A DNA stretch of 64,000 bases, taken from the NCBI GenBank assembly GCA_910587285.1, contig CAJULM010000008.1, forward strand, positions 1 through 64,000, given 5' to 3'. This document shows, in pieces, positions 24,654 to 33,398 of the stretch (position 1 is the stretch's first letter; every line of letters starts with the position of its first letter). The notes below the pieces were generated by a model. That model was not told the origin of the DNA. It did no database searches and worked only from the letters and a program-made list of their open reading frames with translations. Position numbers and translations under genes: made by a program. Origin of the DNA: an uncultured Oscillospiraceae bacterium. Lineage in GTDB: Bacteria > Bacillota > Clostridia > Oscillospirales > Oscillospiraceae.

Positions 24654-24682
24654 ATTCTAACATTAAAAGGAGAAAATTGCAA
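24654..24682 (-). promoter_or_regulatory. Sigma-A promoter of rpsT
   Basis: Minus strand TTGCAA-N17-TAGAAT. Confidence 0.7.
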
Positions 24683-24782
24683 CACCTTTTTTCTTTTTTT
24701 GCATAGAAACTTTCTCCCGGCAAAAAATAGGTGCAAAGCGGGGAACAGTCCGCAACATCTTGTATCAAAGGGGGACAGTGCC

Positions 24783-25676
24783 ATGGCACAGCGCCGCACG
24801 GACCTGGCTGTCGAGGCCCATCAGCTCTGGCAGGAGGGGGCGGGGGAGACCGCCCTGGCCGGGGTGCGCTCGGAGGAGAGCGAGCGAAGGGGATTTTTGG
24901 TGAACACTGTCACCGTCTCCACGTCGGAGGCGGCCCAGGCTCTGGGCAAGCCCCAGGGGGTGTACGTCACGATAGAGTTGGACGGTCTGTTGCACCGGGA
25001 GGAGGGGGCCTTCCAGCGGGCGGCGGAGGCGGTGGCGGAGGCGCTGCGCCCTCTGCTGCCCAAGGAGGGGCCCGCGTTGGTGATTGGTCTGGGCAGCAGG
25101 GCGGTGACGCCGGACCTCATCGGTCCGCTGACGGTAGACCACCTGTTGGTTACCCGGCACCTGGTGGAGCAGGTCCCCCAGCACTTTGGCCACCTGCGCC
25201 CGGTGGCTGCGGCGGCTCCCGGTGTGCTGGCCTCCACCGGTATGGAGAGCAGCCTGGTGGCCCAGGCTCTGGCCGGGGAGCTGCGCCCCGCGTGCGTCAT
25301 CGCGGTGGATGCGCTGGCCTCCCGGTCGCTGGACCGGCTGTGCCGGACGGTGCAGCTGTCCGACACGGGGGTAGTGCCCGGGTCTGGGGTGGGCAATCAC
25401 CGGGTGCCGCTGAACCGGGAAACGCTGGGGGTGCCGGTGCTCACAGTGGGAGCGCCCACGGTGGTGGACGGGGCCACATTGGCCCTGGACCTGCTGGAGC
25501 GGGCGGGCCGCACTGGGGCGGAGCGGGAGGATCTGCCGGGGGGCGAGGACTTTTTCGTCACGCCCCGGGAGGTGGATCTGCGGGTGGCCGATCTGTCCAA
25601 GGTGCTGGGCTACGCCATCAGCCTGGCGCTCAACCCGTCGCTGAGCGTGGATGATCTCACCATGCTGTTAGAGTAG
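24783..25676 (+). CDS. gpr: Germination protease GPR
   Basis: 297 residues from ATG 24783. Begins RRTDLAVEAHQLW, where the TDLAxEA sequence is the zymogen cleavage region, and has GLGSRAVTPDLIGPLTVDHLLVTRH (about 100-125) and AVDALASRSLDRLCRTVQLSDTGVVPGSGVGNHR (about 178-210), the conserved core of the aspartate-type spore protease. Degrades small acid-soluble spore proteins on germination, so the organism forms endospores. A sigma-G promoter is expected; GCATA at 24701 is a possible -35 but no good -10 is seen. Confidence 0.95.
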   Translation: MAQRRTDLAVEAHQLWQEGAGETALAGVRSEESERRGFLVNTVTVSTSEAAQALGKPQGVYVTIELDGLLHREEGAFQRAAEAVAEALRPLLPKEGPALVIGLGSRAVTPDLIGPLTVDHLLVTRHLVEQVPQHFGHLRPVAAAAPGVLASTGMESSLVAQALAGELRPACVIAVDALASRSLDRLCRTVQLSDTGVVPGSGVGNHRVPLNRETLGVPVLTVGAPTVVDGATLALDLLERAGRTGAEREDLPGGEDFFVTPREVDLRVADLSKVLGYAISLALNPSLSVDDLTMLLE

Positions 25677-25723
25677 GAAGCGCGAGCGTAGGTGCGCCGC
25701 CGCTTCCTCGACAATATTTCTGG

Positions 25724-25752
25724 TTGTTTCGCCCGCTCTTTTCTGCTATACT
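25724..25752 (+). promoter_or_regulatory. Sigma-A promoter of BrkB-like gene
   Basis: TTGTTT-N17-TATACT. Confidence 0.65.
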
Positions 25753-25786
25753 ATCCCCAAAATAACCAGCAGAGAGGGGCGGACTC

Positions 25787-26650
25787 ATGAGGCAAAAGGT
25801 GGATAAGCTGCTGCGCCACGCGCCGGCCCGGTTTGTGGCGGATGTGGTGGATGTCTATTTCTCCAAGCGGGTGGGGCGGGCTGCGGCGGAGCTGGCCTAT
25901 TTCCTTATCCTCACCTTTTTTCCCATCATTATCTGCGTGTCCGCCTTTGTCAACGAGCTGCATCTGAACCTGACCTCCATCCTGGAGGATGCCGCGGCCT
26001 TTCTCCCGGCGGGAGTGGTGGCCATTTTTCGGGAATACCTCACCTATATCGACACCAACCAGTCTGCCGCTATGCTGCTGTCCGGCGCGTTTCTCACGGT
26101 GCTGTTCGCCTCCTCCGCTGTGCGGGGGCTGATGAACATCATGCACGAGATCTATGGCCGGGCCACCTTCCGGGGGCTTGGCCAGCTGGTGGCCAGCATT
26201 TTGTTTGCTGCCCTGCTGGTGGTCACCATTTACCTATCCATGGCGGTGGTGGTCACGGGCAACTGGTTTTTCCACCTGCTGGGCCAGGTGCTGAAGCTGG
26301 AGGGGTTGGTGGAACGGTTCGGCACTTGGCAGTGGATGAAATATCTGCTGCTGCTGGGCATGGTATTTGTATTTATTCTGCTGCTCTACCGCTTTGCGGC
26401 TCCGCTGGACAAGCCCCGCCCGCCGGTGGTGCCCGGGGCGCTGGGGGCATCGGTGGCGCTGGCGGCGGCGTCCGTAATCTTCTCCATCCTCATGAGCAAC
26501 TCCACCCGGTATTCCCTCATCTACGGCTCGTTGGCATCGGTAATCATCCTGCTGGTGTGGCTGTACCTGTGCGGCAATGTGCTGATTCTAGGGAATGTGG
26601 TCAATTACGTGATTTACACCCATCGCAAGGAAAAGAGGGCCCGGCGGTAG
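25787..26650 (+). CDS. YihY/BrkB-family membrane protein
   Basis: 287 residues, six membrane segments, typical of the YihY/virulence factor BrkB family: RAAAELAYFLILTFFPIII near 28-46 and a C-terminal SRYSLIYGSLASVIILLVWLYLCGNVLILGNVVNYV-like block near 240-278 (here starting STRYS). Transport role unproven in the family. GAGGGG ribosome site precedes the ATG. Confidence 0.88.
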   Translation: MRQKVDKLLRHAPARFVADVVDVYFSKRVGRAAAELAYFLILTFFPIIICVSAFVNELHLNLTSILEDAAAFLPAGVVAIFREYLTYIDTNQSAAMLLSGAFLTVLFASSAVRGLMNIMHEIYGRATFRGLGQLVASILFAALLVVTIYLSMAVVVTGNWFFHLLGQVLKLEGLVERFGTWQWMKYLLLLGMVFVFILLLYRFAAPLDKPRPPVVPGALGASVALAAASVIFSILMSNSTRYSLIYGSLASVIILLVWLYLCGNVLILGNVVNYVIYTHRKEKRARR

Positions 26651-26712
26651 TCTCCGCATAAAATCCGCCCCAGCTGCCACACTATTCCATACTTGGGAAG
26701 GGGGTGGACGCC

Positions 26713-27177
26713 ATGTGGCAGATTGGCGTATGGGAGCGGGACGAGGGACTGGCCGAGCGGGTGAGCCGGTTGGCGGAGGGCTGTTCCGCCCTGGTGCGGG
26801 CCTGTGGGCACCCGGCGCTGCTGGCTGGGGTGGAGCTGGACCTGCTGGTGGTGTCCCCCCTGGCGGCGGGGTGGGCCGGGGCGGGGCAGCTGAGCTGCCG
26901 CACCGCTCTGCTTCCCGGCGGCCTGCCCGCCCTCACCCGCGCTCTGCCTGCCGGGACGGTGCTCAGTTACGGCGCGTCCAGCCGGAACACCCTCACCCTG
27001 TCCAGTCTGGACCAGGATCGGGCCTCGGTGGCGGTGCAGCGGGAGTTTGCTGCTCTGGACGGTCGGGCGGTGGACCGGCAGGAGCTGGTACTATCCTGGA
27101 GCGGCCGTTCGCCCGACCTGCTGCTGGCGGAGACGGGGGTGGCGCTGCTGCTGGGAAAACTGCCGGCGGAGGGGTGA
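26713..27177 (+). CDS. Hypothetical protein, conserved-looking
   Basis: 154 residues, not recognised. Starts MWQIGVWERDEGLAERVSRL and is rich in Leu, Ala and Gly with no membrane helix long enough to be certain. ATG 26713 follows GGGGGTGG; the reading frame has normal third-position GC for the region and ends just before a strong terminator, both supporting a real gene. It lies 62 bases after the BrkB-like gene and may share its transcript. Confidence 0.6.
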   Translation: MWQIGVWERDEGLAERVSRLAEGCSALVRACGHPALLAGVELDLLVVSPLAAGWAGAGQLSCRTALLPGGLPALTRALPAGTVLSYGASSRNTLTLSSLDQDRASVAVQREFAALDGRAVDRQELVLSWSGRSPDLLLAETGVALLLGKLPAEG

Positions 27178-27183
27178 CACGCA

Positions 27184-27211
27184 AAAAAGCGGCCTGTCCA
27201 GGCCGCTTTTT
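27184..27211 (+). terminator. Terminator
   Basis: Stem AAAAAGCGGCCT/AGGCCGCTTTTT with GTCC loop and T-run. Confidence 0.85.
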
Positions 27212-27228
27212 CCATTGGCAAAAACTTC

Positions 27229-27257
27229 TTGCATTTCCCCCTGGGATGGGATAGAAT
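27229..27257 (+). promoter_or_regulatory. Sigma-A promoter of first SLH gene
   Basis: TTGCAT-N17-TAGAAT, about 300 bases before the start codon; the second SLH gene has the same -35 (28800). Confidence 0.65.
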
Positions 27258-27263
27258 TAAACA

Positions 27264-27562
27264 GGAAGCATAAAAGGCGGTAGGCCATGGGGTGCGGGAA
27301 CACCCCACGGCCCTGCGCGAGTGACCACACCACTCAACACAGCGATCTCTGATCGTACCACGGGCCTATTATATCCGTTTTTCGCCGAAATAGCAAGGCG
27401 GGGAAATGGGATGGGCTTTGTGTTCGCGTTGATTTTCAAGGCGGTGTTGGGTATTCCGAGCTCGACACCGCTTTTTATGTTTCCGGCGGACCGCCGGGGC
27501 GGGTGTGCGCGACCCGCTCCGGGGCGGTCTGTTGGAGACAAAATTTGATAAAGGAGAGAGAC
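27264..27562 (+). promoter_or_regulatory. Long structured leader of SLH gene
   Basis: No gene seen. Contains an inverted repeat GCGGTGT(27441-27447)/ACACCGC(27465-27471) extendable through G-U pairs and followed by TTTTT, then CCGGCGG-A-CCGCCGG and CGGGT...ACCCG hairpins. The first looks like an intrinsic terminator inside the leader, so attenuation is possible. Confidence 0.45.
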
Positions 27563-28738
27563 ATGATGAAAAAACGGTTCACAGCAGTTTTTCTGGCGCT
27601 TGCCCTGTGTTTGGGGCTGTGCGTCCCGGCGTTCGCGGCGGGTAAAACCACGTATCACCTTAATTTCAGCCAGATTACCACAGCTGAGCGCAGCGAGGTC
27701 AGCATCACGGGGGAGGGATTGGAACAGACAGGAGAAATTTTTGCTGAGTATGGGCTTGGGGCCGGACAGGACGAGGCCCCGAGAGACTACTACCCAGTAT
27801 TCACCAGCTCCAAGCCCGTTACCATTACTGTGACAGCCGACTATACCGATTGGAGGCACACTGGCACAGACCGCGAATCCGGTGACAATTATAACTATAT
27901 AAGCTACGCAGCGGTGGCTGGCGTTTCCTACAACCCGGTCACAAATGAGTGCGTACGGATAAAAGAACACGCAGCCTATTTTGATGGGACGTATGCTGCC
28001 ATTATGTATGACGATGGTATAAAAGAGAACGCGGGAACACTGAGGGACTATTATATGAACAGTCCGGACGATGTAGCGGCGATCTACATTTATTCGGGCG
28101 CCACCGTTACGCTTTCCGAGCCCGGTGATTATCTCGTTTCCGTTACATCGAATGATTTATGGTCGAGCCGTGCGAACGATGCTGTTATCCGTATCGTTGC
28201 GGATGACAGTCAGGCCGCCTTTCCCTCCTCCGCCTTCACCGATGTGTCCGACGGCGCGTGGTACGCCAACGCCGTGAATTGGGCGGTGTCCAAGGACATC
28301 ACCAACGGCACCGGGGACGGCAAATTCTCCCCCACCCAGACCTGCACCCACGCCCAGATCCTGACCTTCCTCTACCGCGCGGACCGGGGCCAGGGCAAGG
28401 CCGAGGCCGCCGACATGGACAAGGCCGTGGCCTGGGCCAGGGAGAAGGGCATGATCGACAACAGCTTCAATGGCAAGGCGTTCTGCACCCGCGCCGATGC
28501 GGTAAACTACATCTGGCAGGCCCTGGGCAGGGAGAACGCCGCAGCCAGCGGCTTCACCGATGTGCCCGCCGGGGCCGGCTACGCCACGGCGGTGGACTGG
28601 GCGGTGTCCAACGGCATCACCAACGGCACCAATGCCGCCCAAACCGAATTCAGCCCGGGCAAGGTCTGCGATCGGGGCACCATCGTCACCTTCCTCCACC
28701 GGGCCTACGTCCCCTCCGCCCGCCTGACCCCTAATTGA
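27563..28738 (+). CDS. Secreted SLH-domain protein 1
   Basis: 391 residues. Signal peptide about 1-28 (KKRF...LALALCLGLCVPAFAA). Residues about 30-215 are a beta-rich, tyrosine/threonine-rich domain I do not recognise. Three SLH repeats follow: FTDVSDGAWYANAVNWAVSKDITNG (about 224), DKAVAWAREKGMID (about 285) and FTDVPAGAGYATAVDWAVSNGITNG (about 332), ending FLHRAYVP. SLH modules normally anchor proteins to pyruvylated secondary wall polymer. First of two tandem SLH genes, each with own promoter and terminator. Confidence 0.88.
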   Translation: MMKKRFTAVFLALALCLGLCVPAFAAGKTTYHLNFSQITTAERSEVSITGEGLEQTGEIFAEYGLGAGQDEAPRDYYPVFTSSKPVTITVTADYTDWRHTGTDRESGDNYNYISYAAVAGVSYNPVTNECVRIKEHAAYFDGTYAAIMYDDGIKENAGTLRDYYMNSPDDVAAIYIYSGATVTLSEPGDYLVSVTSNDLWSSRANDAVIRIVADDSQAAFPSSAFTDVSDGAWYANAVNWAVSKDITNGTGDGKFSPTQTCTHAQILTFLYRADRGQGKAEAADMDKAVAWAREKGMIDNSFNGKAFCTRADAVNYIWQALGRENAAASGFTDVPAGAGYATAVDWAVSNGITNGTNAAQTEFSPGKVCDRGTIVTFLHRAYVPSARLTPN

Positions 28739-28751
28739 ACCCGAACGGTAC

Positions 28752-28787
28752 GCCGCCCCCGCCCACTTTGCGGGGGCGGCCTTTTTT
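28752..28787 (+). terminator. Terminator of SLH gene 1
   Basis: GCCGCCCCCGC/GCGGGGGCGGC stem and six T. Confidence 0.85.
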
Positions 28788-28799
28788 GCGGGCAGCCCC

Positions 28800-28828
28800 T
28801 TGCATTTTCCATCCGGGCGCAGTAAAAT
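28800..28828 (+). promoter_or_regulatory. Sigma-A promoter of SLH gene 2
   Basis: TTGCAT-N17-TAAAAT. Confidence 0.65.
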
Positions 28829-28874
28829 GGCAGTATCTCATTGAGCACCAACTTCAAAAAAGGGGAGAGCACAC

Positions 28875-30494
28875 ATGAGGAAAAGATTCCCGGCAATGAT
28901 TCTTGCGCTGGCCCTGTGTATCGGGCTGGCCGTCCCGGTTCAGGCGGCTACGGTCTCAGACACAGCGGGGCAAAACTTGACCCGGATGGAACAAAAAATC
29001 TACAAGGCGCTGGAAGACGCCATCCTGGCGGTTACGGCGGGAAACGGGACCAGCACCGAGGTCAACGTCCCCATCACACGCCAGGACGCCACCTGGACCG
29101 CACAGGAGTTGAGCCTTTCCAAAATTGACAATGACAATGTTGAGGACCCGTTGAATGATGTAATTGGCAAAAGCATGGATAAGGTTTTTCGCTGTCTGAA
29201 GGTGAACCGCCCCTTCGAGATGTTTTGGGTCGGTAACAACTACAACTGGACGTGGTGGCAGGAGCACACCGACAGCCAGGTCTGGCTTACAAGCCTCACC
29301 TGCTCGATTGACGTGATCGAGTCCTACCGGGGCGGCAGCAAGACCACGGTAGACCCGGCAAAAATCGCCCAGGCCAAATCAGTTGTGAAAACGGCGGAAT
29401 CTATTGTCGCCGCCAACGCGGGTAAGTCCAACTACGAGAAGCTGGCGGCCTACCGGGATGAAATCTGTGCGCGGAACACCTACAACAACGATGCGAACAA
29501 CGCTCTGCTGAAGGACGAGTACGCATATGGCGACCCGTGGCAGCTGATTTACGTCTTTGACGACGACCCCAGCACCAACGCGCTGTGCGAGGGGTACGCC
29601 AAAGCGTTTAAATACCTGTGTGACCTGTCGGATTTTGATGGGGACGTAACCTGCTACATAGCCGAGGGCTATGGGGGTGATGAAAGGCATATGTGGAACG
29701 TGGTCCGCATGGAGGACGGCAAGTTTTACCTGGCGGACATCACCTACAGCGACAACAGCCAGATCGGGAAAGACAGCGTGTTCATGGTCAATGCGTCCGG
29801 AAATGGGGAGCGATACGTTGTTTCCGCCGGCAGCCGGGAGTATACATACACCTATCTTGAGGATCAGGAGGGCCTGTTCACCGACGGCTTCTTGCCCATA
29901 AGCTCCACGCCCTATACGCCTGGCACCAACCCTCCCACCCCCGATCCCCAATTCACCGATGTGCCCGCCTGGTGCTCGGGCGCAGTGGACTGGGCCGTGG
30001 AACAGAACATCACCGACGGCAAGGGAGGCGGCAGGTTCGCGCCGGGCGACCAGTGCACCAACGCGGAAATCCTCACGTTCCTGTGGCGGGCCGCAGGTAA
30101 GCCCGCCTCCTCCGCCCCGCTCCCTGCGGATATCACGGGGAAGAATATCAGCTATGCTGAAACCGCCCTGCGCTGGGCGGCGGAGCGGGGAATGGCGGAC
30201 CAGGGGATAGACCCGCTGGCCCTGTGCACCCGGGGCAGCGCGATGATCTACATTTGGAAAGCCTTCGATGAAATAGGCGCCGACGGGGCGGATGTCTTCA
30301 TCGATGTGCCCGCCGAATCGGAGACGCTTTTCGGCGCGGTGTACTTCGCCCTGGCCTGCGGCATCACCAACGGTTACGCCAACGCTGACGGAACCTTCAG
30401 CTTCCGTCCCGACAAGGTATGCACCCGCGGCGAGATCGTTACCTTCCTCCACCGGGCCTATGTCCCGGAAGCCAGCCTGGTTTCCGACTTCTAA
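28875..30494 (+). CDS. Secreted transglutaminase-like protein with SLH repeats
   Basis: 539 residues. Signal peptide 1-25 (RKRFPAMILALALCIGLAVPVQAA). A transglutaminase-like core has its Cys in NALCEGYAKAFKYLCDL (about 237), His in RHMWNVVRM (about 272) and Asp in FYLADITYSD (about 285). After a proline linker (about 345-355) come three SLH repeats beginning FTDVPAWCSGAVDWAVEQNITDG, ALRWAAERGMADQG and FGAVYFALACGITNG, ending FLHRAYVPEA. Probably a wall-anchored peptidase or cross-linking enzyme; a similar catalytic triad occurs in the lipoprotein at 49021. Confidence 0.88.
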   Translation: MRKRFPAMILALALCIGLAVPVQAATVSDTAGQNLTRMEQKIYKALEDAILAVTAGNGTSTEVNVPITRQDATWTAQELSLSKIDNDNVEDPLNDVIGKSMDKVFRCLKVNRPFEMFWVGNNYNWTWWQEHTDSQVWLTSLTCSIDVIESYRGGSKTTVDPAKIAQAKSVVKTAESIVAANAGKSNYEKLAAYRDEICARNTYNNDANNALLKDEYAYGDPWQLIYVFDDDPSTNALCEGYAKAFKYLCDLSDFDGDVTCYIAEGYGGDERHMWNVVRMEDGKFYLADITYSDNSQIGKDSVFMVNASGNGERYVVSAGSREYTYTYLEDQEGLFTDGFLPISSTPYTPGTNPPTPDPQFTDVPAWCSGAVDWAVEQNITDGKGGGRFAPGDQCTNAEILTFLWRAAGKPASSAPLPADITGKNISYAETALRWAAERGMADQGIDPLALCTRGSAMIYIWKAFDEIGADGADVFIDVPAESETLFGAVYFALACGITNGYANADGTFSFRPDKVCTRGEIVTFLHRAYVPEASLVSDF

Positions 30495-30501
30495 ATCCCT
30501 G

Positions 30502-30529
30502 AAAGCCGCCCCATAGGGGCGGCTTTTTT
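30502..30529 (+). terminator. Terminator of SLH gene 2
   Basis: AAAGCCGCCCC/GGGGCGGCTTT stem with ATA loop and T-run. Confidence 0.85.
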
Positions 30530-30540
30530 GCGTTTCCCTC

Positions 30541-30569
30541 TTTACGTCTCCGAAACGATATGATATAAT
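30541..30569 (+). promoter_or_regulatory. Sigma-A promoter of DUF1836 gene
   Basis: TTTACG-N17-TATAAT, 28 bases before the GTG start. Confidence 0.75.
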
Positions 30570-30596
30570 TCCAGGGATTAGATTGGAGGGAACTGT

Positions 30597-31130
30597 GTGG
30601 AAGAACTGGTAGAGCTGAAACAACAGCTCATGCAGGCGCGGCCCAACGGCTGGGACGACCTGCCCGACATTCCGCTCTATATGGACCAGGTGGTGTCCTA
30701 CCTGTCCCGGCAGATGGCCGGCTTTTGGGAGGGAGATGGGCTCACCTCCGCCATGATTAACAATTATATCAAGGATGGTTTGCTGGAGCGGGCCAACGGA
30801 AAAAAGTATGGACAGGAGCATCTGGCCTACCTCACTGCGATCTGTGCGCTGAAGCAGGTGATGAGCGTGCGGGAGATGAAGGTGCTTACCACTGTGGGCC
30901 GGGAGATGCGGGCGCCGGAGAAGCAGTTTGAGTACTTCTGCCGCTATCTGGACGAGGCCATGTCGGAGACCGCCCGGCACATCGACGAGAATACCACCGA
31001 CCACGACCTGCCCAAGCTGGTGCTGGACCTGGCCATGCGTAGCTACGCCAATATGGTGGCCTGCCACCAGGCCTTGGCTGTTTTAGCCCAGCGGACGGGG
31101 CATGAGGATCTGTTGAAAAAGAAAAAGTAA
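30597..31130 (+). CDS. DUF1836 domain protein
   Basis: 177 residues from GTG 30597 (GGAGG upstream). Matches the DUF1836 pattern: DLPDIPLYMDQVVSYL near 21-36 and LTSAMINNYIKDGLLERANGKKYGQEHLAYLTAICALKQVMSV near 48-90, which resembles a MerR/HTH-type DNA-binding segment. Function unknown; likely a regulator. Followed after 63 bases by a degV gene. Confidence 0.85.
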   Translation: MEELVELKQQLMQARPNGWDDLPDIPLYMDQVVSYLSRQMAGFWEGDGLTSAMINNYIKDGLLERANGKKYGQEHLAYLTAICALKQVMSVREMKVLTTVGREMRAPEKQFEYFCRYLDEAMSETARHIDENTTDHDLPKLVLDLAMRSYANMVACHQALAVLAQRTGHEDLLKKKK

Positions 31131-31193
31131 GAAGCGCGAGGATAACCCGCGTGACAATAAAAGTCCTAAATCTGTTTTTGGAGGTACGAAACC

Positions 31194-32066
31194 ATGAGCA
31201 ACTATGTCATCATCACCGATTCGTCCTGCGATCTGCCTGACAGCTTGGTCAAGGAGCTGGAGCTGGAGGTGCTCCCCCTGTCCTTCATTATGGACGGCAA
31301 GACCTATCGGAACTATTCGGATAACCGGGAAATGTCCCCCAAAGACTTTTATAACAAGGAGCGGGAGGGCATTATGGCCACCACCAACGCCGTCAACGTG
31401 GGCGAGGCCACGGAGGCCATTGAGGCGGTGCTCAAACAGGGAAAGGACGTGCTGGTGCTGGGCTTCTCCTCCGGCCTGTCCACCACCTTTAACTCCTTCC
31501 AGATCGCAGCGGAGGAGCTGGCGGAGCAGTACCCGGACCGGAAAGTCTACGCCGTGGACACGCTGTGCGCGTCTTTGGGCCAGGGGATGCTGGTGTATCA
31601 AGCCGCCAAGCTGCGCCAGGCGGGCAAATCCATTGAGGAGGTCCGGGATTGGACGGAGCAGAACAAGCTGCGCCAGTGCCACTGGTTCACCGTCAATGAC
31701 CTGTTCTTCCTGAAGAAAGGCGGCCGGGTGTCCGCCGCCACCGCTGTGGTGGGTACCATGCTCCAGATCAAGCCTGTGATGCACGTGGACAACGAGGGGC
31801 ATCTCATCAAGGTGGACACCGCCCGGGGCCGCAAGGCGTCCCTCAACGCCCTGGTGGACAAGGTGGGCGAGCTGGGGGAGAACCCCGCCGAGCAGACCAT
31901 GTTCATCAGCAACAGCGACTGTGCGGAGGATGCCCAGTATGTGGCGGACGAGATCAAAAAGCGCTATGGGACAAAGGAGATCATTATCAACTCCATCGGG
32001 CCGGTGATCGGGGCCCACACCGGGCCGGGGTGCGTGGCGCTGTTCTTTATGGGCAAGCACAGGTAA
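31194..32066 (+). CDS. DegV family fatty-acid-binding protein (2)
   Basis: 290 residues; VIITDSSCDLP (about 5-15), ATTNAVNVGEATEAIE near 62, GFSSGLSTTFNS near 90 and KGGRVSAATAVVGTMLQIKPV near 178-198 define the family. It belongs to a different subgroup from the DegV at 4448 (only short shared motifs). GGAGGT ribosome site. Likely a lipid carrier for the fatty acid kinase system. Confidence 0.92.
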   Translation: MSNYVIITDSSCDLPDSLVKELELEVLPLSFIMDGKTYRNYSDNREMSPKDFYNKEREGIMATTNAVNVGEATEAIEAVLKQGKDVLVLGFSSGLSTTFNSFQIAAEELAEQYPDRKVYAVDTLCASLGQGMLVYQAAKLRQAGKSIEEVRDWTEQNKLRQCHWFTVNDLFFLKKGGRVSAATAVVGTMLQIKPVMHVDNEGHLIKVDTARGRKASLNALVDKVGELGENPAEQTMFISNSDCAEDAQYVADEIKKRYGTKEIIINSIGPVIGAHTGPGCVALFFMGKHR

Positions 32067-32104
32067 ATCCCCGCATCAAAATAAACAGGAAGGAAGAAAA
32101 CTTT

Positions 32105-33238
32105 ATGAAAAAAAGATGGTTTTCCTTAGCGCTGGCGCTGATGATGGCGCTGTCCCTGGCCGTGCCCGCTTTCGCAGCGGAGAACGGCGCGCCAGTGGGA
32201 AGCTATACCGTGGATCTGGACAAGCCGGACGATGCGGAAATGGGGGCGGATGGCGAATTCACGGTGCGGTATCTCACCTCCAGCCGGAGTTATGAGGAGC
32301 CGAACCTTCGGGTGGATCTCACCCGCACCATTCCCCAGGGCGACTCGTTTACCTGGACGGGGCTGCGCGCTTCCCACACCACCTATTTCCGCTTTTTTAC
32401 CGACCTGGACAACGACGGAACCTATGACGAGCGGCTGGTGATCAAAGAGTCCGAGAAATACGTCCTTGCCCCTTACGAGGAGAAGTATTCCGTCTCCCTC
32501 ACCCAGATCAGCGGCAGGCCGCAGCCCGCCGGCACCTTTGCCTCCATGCTGGAGGAGATGGGCGGCGAGCTATCCCAGGACAGCTCCGGCGTTATGACGC
32601 TTGCCATCCCCAGCGACAGCCTGTGCCAGTTCTTTGGCGGGGACACGCTGTTTGAGTGGGGGATCATGCGGGGCGGTGGAAGCGATGTGGTAGCCAAGGG
32701 CACCATGCTCTTTACCGCGGAGGAACAGACGGCCGAACCCGTCCCCGAGTTCACCGACGTGCCCGAGTGGTGCGCCCAAGCGGTGGCCTGGGCCGCGGGA
32801 AAGGGCGTCGCCCAAGGCACCGGCGGCGACAAATTCACCCCCGGCAACCCCTGCACCCATGAGCAGATTTTGACCTTTCTGTACCGGGCGGTTCGCAACA
32901 AGGGCGCGGCCGCGGCGGAGGATATGGCCCTGGCACTGGAGTGGGCCCGGGAGAAGGGCATGATCGGCGATTCCTTTGACCCCAAAGACGGCTGCACCCG
33001 GGCAGATGCGGTGAGCTACATCTGGCAGGTCAAGGGCAGCCCTGAGGCCGAAGCCGCGGGCAGCTTTACCGATGTGGATGCGGACGCGGCTTATGCCGCC
33101 GCCGTCAGCTGGGCGGTGGAAACCGGCATCGTGGAGGGTTATCCGGACGGCGGCTTCCAGCCCGGCACCGTTTGCAGCCGGGGCGTGATCGCCACGATGC
33201 TCCACCGGACCTATGTTCCGGAAGCCCGTTTGAAGTAA
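32105..33238 (+). CDS. Secreted SLH-domain protein 3
   Basis: 377 residues from ATG 32105 (AGGAAGG). Signal peptide about 1-24 (KKRWFSLALALMMALSLAVPAFAAE). An unrecognised N-terminal domain (about 25-215) is followed by three SLH repeats starting FTDVPEWCAQAVAWAAGKGVAQG, ALEWAREKGMIGD and FTDVDADAAYAAAVSWAVETGIVEG, ending MLHRTYVPEARLK. Same C-terminal design as the proteins at 27563 and 28875, so the three are a local paralogous group with different N-terminal modules. Confidence 0.88.
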   Translation: MKKRWFSLALALMMALSLAVPAFAAENGAPVGSYTVDLDKPDDAEMGADGEFTVRYLTSSRSYEEPNLRVDLTRTIPQGDSFTWTGLRASHTTYFRFFTDLDNDGTYDERLVIKESEKYVLAPYEEKYSVSLTQISGRPQPAGTFASMLEEMGGELSQDSSGVMTLAIPSDSLCQFFGGDTLFEWGIMRGGGSDVVAKGTMLFTAEEQTAEPVPEFTDVPEWCAQAVAWAAGKGVAQGTGGDKFTPGNPCTHEQILTFLYRAVRNKGAAAAEDMALALEWAREKGMIGDSFDPKDGCTRADAVSYIWQVKGSPEAEAAGSFTDVDADAAYAAAVSWAVETGIVEGYPDGGFQPGTVCSRGVIATMLHRTYVPEARLK

Positions 33239-33246
33239 ACCATCAG

Positions 33247-33279
33247 CCAGCCGCCTCCAAACTGGGAGGCGGCTGGTTT
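33247..33279 (+). terminator. Terminator of SLH gene 3
   Basis: CCAGCCGCCTCC/GGAGGCGGCTGG stem followed by TTTCATTTTT. Confidence 0.75.
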
Positions 33280-33308
33280 CATTTTTCATAAATTTTTTGT
33301 TCTTGCTC

Positions 33309-33337
33309 TTGACAAAGGCGTATATAGCAGGTATACT
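33309..33337 (+). promoter_or_regulatory. Sigma-A promoter of gntR-ABC operon
   Basis: TTGACA-N17-TATACT. Confidence 0.85.
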
Positions 33338-33356
33338 GTATATATAGTATATATAC
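33338..33356. promoter_or_regulatory. Perfect 9-1-9 palindrome, GntR operator
   Basis: GTATATATA-G-TATATATAC placed immediately after the -10, where a YtrA-type repressor would block its own operon. Confidence 0.75.
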
Positions 33357-33398
33357 AAAATATGGGGCTGCTGACGAGCGCCCCCAAAGAGGTGCACC

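Noticed and set aside
27257..27548. Coding frames in the SLH leader
   Set aside because: No ribosome sites, poor codon use, and overlapping hairpins explain the region better as untranslated leader.
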